Shown: positions 15,383 through 22,178 of the stretch, one piece after another
Layout of the letters: each line of letters starts with the position of its first letter
Position numbering within the stretch: position 1 is the stretch's first letter
Origin: DATAMF01 sp964472565
GTDB taxonomy: Bacteria; Chloroflexota; Anaerolineae; Aggregatilineales; Aggregatilineaceae
Direction of reading: 5' to 3'
Length of the DNA: 23,559 nt
Assembly: GCA_964472565.1 (NCBI GenBank)
Contig: CAYYNB010000086.1
Coordinates: 1-23,559, forward strand
Position numbers and translations under genes: made by a program
Notes under the pieces: generated by a model
The model's database searches: none
What the model saw: only the letters and a program-made list of their open reading frames with translations
Told to the model about the DNA's origin: nothing

Positions 15383-15414
15383 TTGTAGGGACAATTCATG
15401 AATTGTCCCTACAA
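15383..15414. repeat. Perfect 32-base palindrome
   Basis: The arm TTGTAGGGACAATTCA is followed by its exact complement in reverse. GGGTTT (15372-15377) and AAACCC (15413-15418) form a second, outer pair. It lies 14 bases after the cyclophilin stop and before the biotin carrier gene. There is no T-run, so it is not a clear terminator. Candidates are a genome-wide dispersed palindromic repeat (REP/MITE-like) or a protein binding site. Confidence 0.9.
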
Positions 15415-15432
15415 ACCCAAACAGGATGTGGC

Positions 15433-15930
15433 ATGAAATACCAGACGATTGTAAACGGCGAAACGTTTGAGATTGAAATTAATGAGGATGGGCGTATTCT
15501 GGTCAACAATGAAGAGCGCGCCATCAATTTTCAGGAACTCAGTCACGGCGAAATGTATTCTCTGCTGCTCGATCATCTCAGCTATGAAGCCGTAGTGGAT
15601 GAGCGCGACGATCTGTATCATGTGTTGATGGCGGGCGATATGTTCGAAGTGAAAGTCACCGACGAACGCAGCCGCCGTCTGGCAAGCGCGTTTATGGCGT
15701 TTGGTGACATATCGGGTGAACTCGTGATCCGCGCGCCGATGCCCGGTTTGATCGTGCGGGTGCCGGTTGTCGAAGGCCAGCCGGTGAGCAAAGGCGAAAC
15801 CGTTATCATCCTTGAGTCGATGAAGATGGAAAATGAACTGAAAGCCCCGCGTGATGGCGTGGTCCACCGGGTAAACGTGGCTGCCGGGGAAAGCGTCGAG
15901 CAAAACAAGGTGCTGCTGAGTATTTCGTAG
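15433..15930 (+). CDS. Acyl-CoA carboxylase, biotin carboxyl carrier protein
   Basis: A 165-residue protein whose C-terminal biotinyl domain (about 98-165) carries biotin on K131 in the motif E128-S-M-K131-M, 34 residues from the end as expected. The domain shows MPGLIVRVPVVEGQPV and GETVIILESMKMENEL, typical of AccB/PccA-type carriers. The N-terminal about 90 residues (MKYQTIVNGETFEIEINEDG..., DHLSYEAVVDERDDLYHVLMAG) are strand-rich and resemble the linker or BT domain of propionyl-CoA carboxylase-type carriers, which contact the other subunits. ATG 15433 has GGATG upstream; the frame extends into the palindrome at 15403, which would be a wrong start. Carboxyltransferase and biotin carboxylase genes are upstream on the same strand. 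Confidence 0.94.
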   Translation: MKYQTIVNGETFEIEINEDGRILVNNEERAINFQELSHGEMYSLLLDHLSYEAVVDERDDLYHVLMAGDMFEVKVTDERSRRLASAFMAFGDISGELVIRAPMPGLIVRVPVVEGQPVSKGETVIILESMKMENELKAPRDGVVHRVNVAAGESVEQNKVLLSIS

Positions 15931-15979
15931 TGTCAGCGGCGCGTAGGCCAAACGCGGATCGCTGGCCGCATGAATAGGA

Positions 15980-15985
15980 TATAAT
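15980..15985 (+). promoter_or_regulatory. Consensus -10 box (TATAAT) before the glycosyltransferase pair
   Basis: A perfect TATAAT in the 121-base gap after the biotin carrier gene. No good -35 is found at 16-18 bases. RNA start would be near 15993, leaving about 59 bases before the ATG at 16052. The same gap holds a short pairing between GGCCA and TGGCC (15946-15966) without a T-run. Confidence 0.45.
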
Positions 15986-16051
15986 CAGGCGCGCAAATGG
16001 GTGCGTCTCACAACAGGTCGCTCCGGCGGCCTTTGTCGTTTAGGGCAGAAT

Positions 16052-17422
16052 ATGGCGAAGTTAAATTATCTCCTCGATGGGGTGTGGCTGGTGGCGCTGG
16101 CGCTGTATGTGCTGGCGGGCGTGGATAAAGTGCCGTTTCACGGCGACGAGTCGATGCTGATCAGTATGAGCCAGGATTACGCCTATCTTGTGCAGCAGCA
16201 CACCGCAGAGCCGATCAAATACCAGGCGCATCCCGCCGACGCCGCACAGCAGGAACTACGCATTTTAAACGGCACCACCGGCAAAATGGCGATGGGATTT
16301 GCGTGGGATGTCGCCGGGTACACGCTGGAGGATTTGAACGATCCGTGGTGGTGGGGCTTCTCCGATCCAAACGGCGAATGGAATGAGTGGACGTGGAATA
16401 TTGACAGCGGGCATAAACCGGGCGATGGACTTTTGCGGGCGGCGCGGGTGTCGTCGGCAGTGCTCGGCAGCGCCGGGATATGGGCGATTTGGGGCATTAC
16501 GCTCGGCGTGACGCGGCGGCGGGCGGCGGCGTATGCGGCGACGCTCGTGCTGGTCACGACTCCACCTATGATTTTGAACATCCGGCGGGCGATGATGGAA
16601 GGATCGCTGCTGGCGTTCACGGCACTGACCGTGTTGGCAGCGCTGTGGGTGATTCTCGAACAGGCGCGGACGCCCCAACGAAAATGGGCACTCGTGGCAG
16701 CTTACGGCATGCTGGGGCTGATGGGTGGGCTGGCGGTATCGAGCAAACACACGGGCGGGATCGCGGCAGCAGCGGCGTTTCTGGCGGTGTTGGGCGCGGC
16801 GCTGGTGAAGCGGGACGCCAACCGGAAAGACAGCCTGATCACGTTCGGGGCGTTGGTTGGCGCGGGACTCCTGGTGATTGTCACGTTTCTGCTGATGAAC
16901 CCGGTGTGGTGGTCTGATCCATTGAATATGCCGGAGCGCGTGATCGATGCGCGGCGGGAACTGATCGATGCGCAGACCGTCGGCGCGAAGATCGACGGCA
17001 CGTATTACGAACAGATCAGTGATCGAACTGAAGGATTGATGAAGCAGGCGTTTCTGGCGGAACCGGAATTTTACGAGGTCGGCTACTGGCAGGAATTTAT
17101 CGGTGACGAGATCGACACCTACCGCGCCTCGTGGTTAGCGGGACGGCTGGGCGGCGCGATCTGGGGCGCGCTGCTGATCGCCGCGTTCGCGTTTGGGTTG
17201 GCGGAACTGGGCGAAAAATGGCACGAAGGTCCGGCGCTGCTGGTGCTGGCATGGCTGGTGATCACGGCGGCGGCGATTCTGATTTCGACGCCATTCGAGT
17301 GGCAGCGCTACTATCTGCCGCTGCAACCGCCGTTAGCCATCGTGATCGGGATTGGGGTGTGGCGGATCGGCGTGTTGGCGGCGCAGCTTGTGCAGTGGAA
17401 GCGGGGACAGTATGTGGCTTAA
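16052..17422 (+). CDS. GT-C membrane glycosyltransferase-like protein (GT39-type)
   Basis: A 456-residue inner-membrane protein with about ten hydrophobic segments and a membrane topology like GT39/ArnT/PMT proteins, which transfer sugars from polyprenyl-phosphate donors outside the membrane. After the first helix (LLDGVWLVALALYVLAG) the extracytoplasmic motif is H30-G-D32-E33, which corresponds to the acidic pair essential in GT39/ArnT enzymes. A large loop (about 34-130) follows, then typical multi-helix segments. The acceptor and sugar are unknown. I chose ATG 16052 as it gives a proper first helix; GTG 16001 adds 17 basic residues. The 3' end overlaps the next glycosyltransferase by 11 bases, so they are one unit. 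Confidence 0.85.
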   Translation: MAKLNYLLDGVWLVALALYVLAGVDKVPFHGDESMLISMSQDYAYLVQQHTAEPIKYQAHPADAAQQELRILNGTTGKMAMGFAWDVAGYTLEDLNDPWWWGFSDPNGEWNEWTWNIDSGHKPGDGLLRAARVSSAVLGSAGIWAIWGITLGVTRRRAAAYAATLVLVTTPPMILNIRRAMMEGSLLAFTALTVLAALWVILEQARTPQRKWALVAAYGMLGLMGGLAVSSKHTGGIAAAAAFLAVLGAALVKRDANRKDSLITFGALVGAGLLVIVTFLLMNPVWWSDPLNMPERVIDARRELIDAQTVGAKIDGTYYEQISDRTEGLMKQAFLAEPEFYEVGYWQEFIGDEIDTYRASWLAGRLGGAIWGALLIAAFAFGLAELGEKWHEGPALLVLAWLVITAAAILISTPFEWQRYYLPLQPPLAIVIGIGVWRIGVLAAQLVQWKRGQYVA

Positions 17423-19874
17423 ACCGACGATTCTCCTGTTCCCCTATGCAGCGTGGATTTTTTTAGGTGTCGGGGTTCCGTGGGCGCTGGCGCTGCTGCC
17501 GCGCGAGCAGTGGCGCGAACGGGTCACGGTGGCGGCGGTGGGCATGGCGCTGGGGCCGCTGGGCGTGACGGCGTGGATGTTCGTGGTGGGAACAGTCGGG
17601 CATTTTACGCTAGCGAATACGCTGGCGGGCAGTGTGGGAATCGCGCTGACCGGCGCAGCACTGGCATGGCGGCGGCGCGGGGAAACGGGCCAACCGGCGG
17701 CATCCAAACAGGAACGGCTGCGGGCGTTTGAATGGCTTCTGATCGCCGGGATCGTGCTGATTCTGCTAGTGAGTGTGATCGTTGCGGCTTTCTGGCCGTT
17801 TGTGATGTACGATCCGCAGTGGGTGTATGCCTATAACGGCAGGTTGTTCTATACGGAAAAGCATATTCCCGACGAGATCGGCTACTATCCGCAGATGCTG
17901 GCGCTGAGTTACACCACCATGCAGCAGGCCTGGGGCGGGATCAACGATCATGCGGCGCGGGTGGTCGTGCCCTGGTTTACCGTCGCGTCCGTGCTGATGA
18001 GTTATATCCTGGGCAAGCGCATCTTTCAGTCGCGGCGGATCGGGCTGCTGACGGCGGCGGTATGGGCCTTTTATCCGCATATGATCGCGTGGTCGGGCAC
18101 CGGCGATCTGGAAATTCCGGTGACGCTGTATGTCACGGGATCGGCAGCGTATTTTGTCGAAGCATGGCGAACCCACCAGCGGAGATCAGCCATTCTGAGC
18201 GGCGTGCTGCTGGGCGGCGCACTGTGGACCAAACCGACCAGCGGCGCGCTGGCACTGGGGATTATGCTGGCGGTCGCGGTGTGGCTGGCGCGGCGGGATT
18301 GGTCCAAGCTGGGGATAGGGATCACGGCGGGGATCGCGTGCGCGCCAGTGGGCGGCATGTGGTATATCCGCAATTTGCTGCTGGGACACGACGCAGTCGA
18401 TTTCCCGGCGGACTACTGGCACGACATGGCGCAGCGGTCCGGGCAGGAATTTGGCTGGCCGCTGTTGATCGCGGCGCTGGCGGCGGGCGGGCTGATGGTG
18501 CGCAAAGACGCGCGGCGGTTGGGGCTGGTGGGCGCGCTCGTCCTCCTGCTGATCGGCATACTGCCCACAGCGATTAACTTTGATACCATTTTCCAAAATG
18601 ACAACCTGTGGAAATGGGCGCGCGGGGATGTATGGGCGGTGAGGCGGCTGAACACGCTGGAATGGGCGCTGATCGTGGGCGGGGTGGGGCTGATTCTCGC
18701 ACAGGGATACAAGGTGCTGCGCGAACGGCGAGAAACCAGCATGGTGTTGGGGCTGCTGATGCTGCCGTATACGGCGGTGTGGTTTTTCGATTTTTCGTAT
18801 CACTACCGCCTGAGCTTCGCGATTGTGCCACTGTTCGCCGTGCAGGTGGCGGCGCTGATCGATGGCTGGCTGTGGGACTGGCTGGCGTGTGTCCGCTGGC
18901 GCGCGGCGCTCGGCTGGGGCTGCACCGCAGCGCTGATTGTTTTCACGGCGGCGGTGGGCGCGGAATCGACCTGGGAACACCGCAAGCTGCAAACGGATGG
19001 GGCCAAACATGACACGATCAACCCGGCATTGATGATCGTGGTCCATCACCTCGAAACATGGGCGGAAGAAAATGGAGAACCGGTGATTGCCATTCCGGGC
19101 GAGGACCGGCTGCCGTTTTTCTTCCCGGATTGGGAGATTCGCAACAGCCGGGTTGATCTGCCTACCCGCCTTGAAGATTTAGGGGATGCGGATATTTATA
19201 TCGATGGGTCGGTGCCGGAATTTCTGATCAAAAAGGCGGGATATTGGCCGAACTCGCTGATGGCAGATGTGGCAGTGGGCACGGCGTATCATCGGGTGAG
19301 CGCGGTAGGGTCGGACGGGCAGCGCTGGCCGACGGTACTGCAACCGATTCCGCTGCGCCCGGATGGATCGCTGCCCGCCGATGATGGCATTTTCCGTTAT
19401 CAGGCATTCACGGTACATCCCGAAGCGCGGCAAACCCCTTTAAAGCCGGTGGCCCCGGTTGAGGATGACGTGATCATTGGGGATTTTGCGCAGTTTCTGG
19501 GGCACGATGTCACCACGCTGAAATGGTATCGCGGGACGCGGGTCTTTTTGACACTGTACTGGAGGCCGACGGCAAGCGCGCCGCCGATGCAGGATTACAG
19601 CATCTATATTCACCTGCTGGACGAAAACGGGAACCGGATCACGGGGTGGGACGGCGTGCCGCTGCAACAGGCGTATCCGACCCGGTTCTGGCGGGCGGGC
19701 GAGTCGTTGATGGATTATTGGGTGCTGCAAATTCCAGAGGATATTCCAACCGGACCCGCGAAAATCCGGATCGGCATTTACGACCCGGTGTCGCAAGTGC
19801 GGCTGCCGGTAATGGTCAACGGCGAGCATGCAGGCGACGGGTTGACCATTAACGACTTGATCACGGTGGAATAG
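17412..19874 (+). CDS. Large GT-C membrane glycosyltransferase-like protein with C-terminal soluble domain
   Basis: An 820-residue protein. The N-terminal about 520 residues hold roughly a dozen membrane helices; the C-terminal about 300 are soluble and probably outside. Instead of the DE of classical GT39 enzymes it has D134 in VMYDPQWVYAYNGRLFY, a candidate catalytic Asp in the first large loop, followed by HIPDEIGYYPQMLALSY and GTGDLEIPVTLYV. The last about 130 residues (LDENGNRITGWDGVPLQQ, YPTRFWRAGESL, IRIGIYDP) resemble a beta-sandwich domain often at the end of Chloroflexota GT39-type proteins. Substrate unknown. ATG 17412 has GGGGACA upstream and overlaps the first glycosyltransferase; an earlier in-frame GTG is implausible. 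It ends two bases from the opposite-strand CHAD gene. Confidence 0.85.
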   Translation: MWLKPTILLFPYAAWIFLGVGVPWALALLPREQWRERVTVAAVGMALGPLGVTAWMFVVGTVGHFTLANTLAGSVGIALTGAALAWRRRGETGQPAASKQERLRAFEWLLIAGIVLILLVSVIVAAFWPFVMYDPQWVYAYNGRLFYTEKHIPDEIGYYPQMLALSYTTMQQAWGGINDHAARVVVPWFTVASVLMSYILGKRIFQSRRIGLLTAAVWAFYPHMIAWSGTGDLEIPVTLYVTGSAAYFVEAWRTHQRRSAILSGVLLGGALWTKPTSGALALGIMLAVAVWLARRDWSKLGIGITAGIACAPVGGMWYIRNLLLGHDAVDFPADYWHDMAQRSGQEFGWPLLIAALAAGGLMVRKDARRLGLVGALVLLLIGILPTAINFDTIFQNDNLWKWARGDVWAVRRLNTLEWALIVGGVGLILAQGYKVLRERRETSMVLGLLMLPYTAVWFFDFSYHYRLSFAIVPLFAVQVAALIDGWLWDWLACVRWRAALGWGCTAALIVFTAAVGAESTWEHRKLQTDGAKHDTINPALMIVVHHLETWAEENGEPVIAIPGEDRLPFFFPDWEIRNSRVDLPTRLEDLGDADIYIDGSVPEFLIKKAGYWPNSLMADVAVGTAYHRVSAVGSDGQRWPTVLQPIPLRPDGSLPADDGIFRYQAFTVHPEARQTPLKPVAPVEDDVIIGDFAQFLGHDVTTLKWYRGTRVFLTLYWRPTASAPPMQDYSIYIHLLDENGNRITGWDGVPLQQAYPTRFWRAGESLMDYWVLQIPEDIPTGPAKIRIGIYDPVSQVRLPVMVNGEHAGDGLTINDLITVE

Positions 19875-19876
19875 CC

Positions 19877-21106
19877 TTATAAAACGGCAACCGACAGCGC
19901 CAAATTGCGGCGCAGGTCTTCGCTTTGGAAACGTTTCCAGGCGGCGGGGAAAGCCTGCATCAGGCGCAGTTTTTCGCCGTCAAGATAGAGAAGGTAATGG
20001 AACAAACCCTCAACGTTGGGGCGCATGAAACCGGGCGTGCCGCTGTATTCCTTATTGTGGCGATCCAGGGACTGGCGGAGTTTCAGGTGGGCGACATCGG
20101 CATCATTCAGATCGCCCAGCAAGTCCTGCATGGCTTTGACTTCCTTGATCACCGATTTGCCTTCTGGCCCCAAAACTTCGGCAAAAAATTCGAGAGCATA
20201 GCGCAGATGTTTAAACTCGATGCGCAGCGCGTGCAGTGTTTGGATCGGCATGTCGGCCCCAAAAGCGGTTTCGTAGGAACGCACACGCTCGTATAAGGCA
20301 TAAATGATACGCGGGGCAACATGGCGAACCTGATAGGCGATACCAGGCCCAGACCAGGCAAGCGCCCCGCTGCCGGGTGTGATCAGAAAGGCGTGAAACT
20401 GCTCAACAAAACGGTCAAATTTTTTGCTGTCGAGCAGATCGATCAGGCGGGCGCGCTTTTTGTCGAGGTGACACTGCCAACGGTCCAGCAAGGGCGCGAG
20501 ATCGTGATCGGGATGGGCCTCGGCATAACGGCGGGCCTTGTCGATCAAGACTTCCAGATCACGGACTGCGCCGAGCGTGGTTCCGGTGCGGCGTAAATGT
20601 TTGATATAGCGCCGAGCGACTTTGCGTTCATAATAGGGCTTAAACAGCCGAAAGGCGCTGCGCATCCGGCGGGTCGCAACCCGCATATCATGCACGGCTT
20701 CGATGTCTGCACCGGTGCGGCTGCCGGGTTCGTTGAGCAGCATACGCTCGAAATGGAAGAACAGAATTTTACGCCCGGCTTCGGCCATCGAGTCATCGGG
20801 CAGCACGCCGAGGGCTGCGGCCAGTTGAAGCGGCAGACGCGGCGCTGCTGGTGGTTCCTCCGCAGGAACAGGAACGCTGGCGGTGGTGGGTAGTTCGGGG
20901 AAAATGGACAGGCCGCCTTTGCCCCAGGCGCGGAGCCAGTATTGAACCTGACGAAGCGTAGAGGAGGCTTCTTTAGCAACTTCCTCCTGGGTGGAACAGG
21001 AATTGGATAACAGGATAATCTGAGCGCGGTGGGCATCCTTAGAGGAGCCAGACTCATAAATTTGTTGAAGGACATTCAGTTCATCGTCTGTCAGGGACAG
21101 CAGCAT
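19877..21106 (-). CDS. CHAD-domain protein with N-terminal transposase-type HTH
   Basis: A 409-residue protein. Residues 1-70 look like the helix-turn-helix of IS630-type transposases: LTDDELNVLQQIYESG, HRAQIILLSNS, QEEVAKEASSTLRQVQYWLRAW, GLSIFPE. After a Pro-rich linker (about 71-92), a CHAD domain (about 100-400) follows. CHAD domains bind polyphosphate through conserved His/Arg/Lys. Here the two internal repeats are H139-D-M-R142 in VHDMRVATRRMRSAFRLF and H292-AL-R295 in LHALRIEFKHLRYALEFF. So it may be a polyphosphate-binding DNA-binding protein; this is inference. AAGGAG lies about 9 bases before the ATG. It is divergent from the HD-domain gene and converges on the glycosyltransferase with a 2-base gap. 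Confidence 0.9.
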   Translation of the reverse strand: MLLSLTDDELNVLQQIYESGSSKDAHRAQIILLSNSCSTQEEVAKEASSTLRQVQYWLRAWGKGGLSIFPELPTTASVPVPAEEPPAAPRLPLQLAAALGVLPDDSMAEAGRKILFFHFERMLLNEPGSRTGADIEAVHDMRVATRRMRSAFRLFKPYYERKVARRYIKHLRRTGTTLGAVRDLEVLIDKARRYAEAHPDHDLAPLLDRWQCHLDKKRARLIDLLDSKKFDRFVEQFHAFLITPGSGALAWSGPGIAYQVRHVAPRIIYALYERVRSYETAFGADMPIQTLHALRIEFKHLRYALEFFAEVLGPEGKSVIKEVKAMQDLLGDLNDADVAHLKLRQSLDRHNKEYSGTPGFMRPNVEGLFHYLLYLDGEKLRLMQAFPAAWKRFQSEDLRRNLALSVAVL

Positions 21107-21194
21107 ATTCGACTCCTTGTCAGTTGGTGCTCACACGAGACTAGTTTAACATAATTCAAGTAAGGATAGGTTAAATATTAGCAGGAAATTGCCT
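21107..21194. promoter_or_regulatory. Divergent promoter region between CHAD and HD genes
   Basis: An 88-base AT-rich gap between divergent starts, holding both promoters. Candidates are weak: plus-strand TTAACA and TTAAAT about 19 bases apart, and minus-strand TATGTT. The CHAD ribosome site (AAGGAG) is at its left edge. The CHAD protein's HTH could bind here, but no clear dyad is seen. Confidence 0.4.
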
Positions 21195-21890
21195 ATGATC
21201 GAAGACAAGCAAGCGATTCTGAGACAGATGCTGGTTGGCGCAGCACGAATGATGGACTCGGTGGAGGCGTGGGAGCGCGAATTAAACGGTGCGCCATTCG
21301 CGGATCGATTTATGATCCAGTTGCGGGCGGAATGGTTTCCGGCGAAGGCTCCCGATGAACTCAGCGAACACGTTACGGCGCAGGTGAAACAACATTTGAG
21401 CCTGTGGCATCCGGGCTGGCCGCATTTGTGGGCGCATATCTGGCGGGCAACGGGAACGATGCTGGCGCTGGCACCGCAAGCAGAAGTTGATCCGGTGGCG
21501 GCGTATCTGACGGTGATCTGTCACGACGTGGCGAAATTTGATGCGATGGAAAGCAACCAAAGCCACGAAGAACTGGGCGCGAAATTCGTGGAACAGGCGC
21601 TGGCGGGGCGTATTCGAGATAAAACGCTAGAAGCCATACAGGATGCGATCTGCAAGCGGGGCAACAGCGACCTGATGAAACTGCTGCATGACGCGGATAA
21701 GCTGGATAAGATCGGGGCGTGCGGTGTGCTGCGGCGGATTTCGACGCACACCAACGAAGACTGGATTCCAGAGGCGATCCAGCGGGTGAAGGATGATTGG
21801 GATGATTTTCCAAAGATGTACTTTGGAGACAAGTTGGCGGATAATAAGCAGCAGTTTTTAGAATGGCTGTGGAAGCAGATTCAAGCATGA
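21195..21890 (+). CDS. HD-domain metal-dependent hydrolase
   Basis: A 231-residue protein of the HD superfamily, metal-dependent phosphohydrolases often acting on nucleotides. The HD pair is H110-D111 in TVICHDVAKFD. Other candidate ligands are H77/H81 (HLWAHIW), H124 (SHEELGAKF) and H165-D166/D168 (LLHDADKLDKIG). The LHDADKLDKIG motif resembles small HD hydrolases of the YedJ/uncharacterised group. It has an unusual N-terminal about 60 residues. Substrate unknown. ATG 21195 with AGGAAA about 7 bases upstream is chosen; a TTG six bases earlier is in frame. It is divergent from CHAD across an 88-base AT-rich gap. Confidence 0.88.
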   Translation: MIEDKQAILRQMLVGAARMMDSVEAWERELNGAPFADRFMIQLRAEWFPAKAPDELSEHVTAQVKQHLSLWHPGWPHLWAHIWRATGTMLALAPQAEVDPVAAYLTVICHDVAKFDAMESNQSHEELGAKFVEQALAGRIRDKTLEAIQDAICKRGNSDLMKLLHDADKLDKIGACGVLRRISTHTNEDWIPEAIQRVKDDWDDFPKMYFGDKLADNKQQFLEWLWKQIQA

Positions 21891-21908
21891 ATGTGTGACC
21901 ATGAATTC

Positions 21909-21930
21909 ATTGGCGTTCCGCCAATATTTT
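21909..21930 (+). terminator. Hairpin with T-run after the HD gene
   Basis: ATTGGCG and CGCCAAT are perfect 7-base arms around TTC (21909-21925), followed by ATTTT. This fits a Rho-independent terminator for the HD gene. The left arm also contains TTGGCG, the -35 of the following promoter, so the elements overlap. Confidence 0.6.
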
Positions 21931-21939
21931 CAGTATGCT
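21910..21939 (+). promoter_or_regulatory. Promoter of the small membrane protein / AI-2E permease unit
   Basis: TTGGCG (21910-21915), an 18-base spacer and TATGCT (21934-21939), giving RNA start near 21947 and a leader of about 25 bases with GGAGG before the ATG at 21972. Confidence 0.5.
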
Positions 21940-21957
21940 AAACACAAGATTGTGTTT
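21940..21957. repeat. Perfect 8-base dyad at the RNA start
   Basis: AAACACAA and TTGTGTTT around two bases, directly after the -10 box and spanning the likely RNA start. The short centre and position suggest a repressor operator; a short hairpin is the alternative. Confidence 0.6.
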
Positions 21958-21971
21958 CCCCGGAGGATAAA

Positions 21972-22178
21972 ATGTCGATTGATGATTTGCGCCGACAGGC
22001 GATGGAAGAAGAACTGGTGGTCGAAGACCCAAACCAGTATCTGGCACCGAGCCGGAGTGATAAACTGTTTGGGATGACAGCGGCGGAACGGATGTTTGTG
22101 TCGGTGGGATGTTTTTTCCTGACGACGTTGGGCGGGTTCCTGCTGCTGCTGGTTATGGATAAGATTGCACTGCCGTGA
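21972..22178 (+). CDS. Small single-pass membrane protein
   Basis: A 68-residue protein with a hydrophilic, acidic N-terminus (MSIDDLRRQAMEEELVVEDP) and one membrane helix (about 41-65, RMFVSVGCFFLTTLGGFLLLLV). No family recognised. ATG has GGAGG 8 bases upstream. Its stop overlaps the GTG start of the AI-2E-family permease (GTGA), so the two are translated together and it may be an accessory of the permease. Confidence 0.75.
   Translation: MSIDDLRRQAMEEELVVEDPNQYLAPSRSDKLFGMTAAERMFVSVGCFFLTTLGGFLLLLVMDKIALP

Noticed and set aside
15372..15418. The palindrome as a transcription terminator
   Set aside because: There is no T-run after either arm, so intrinsic termination is not supported.
15403..15432. 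An upstream TTG start for the biotin carrier protein
   Set aside because: It lies inside the palindrome, has no ribosome site and adds ten residues unlike the family.
16001..16051. Upstream GTG start for the first glycosyltransferase
   Set aside because: It adds a basic 17-residue stretch before the normal first helix; ATG 16052 has AGGG upstream.
18186..19049. A 287-codon minus-strand frame inside the second glycosyltransferase
   Set aside because: The product is low-complexity (Arg, Gln, Pro, His) and is the shadow of a membrane protein gene.
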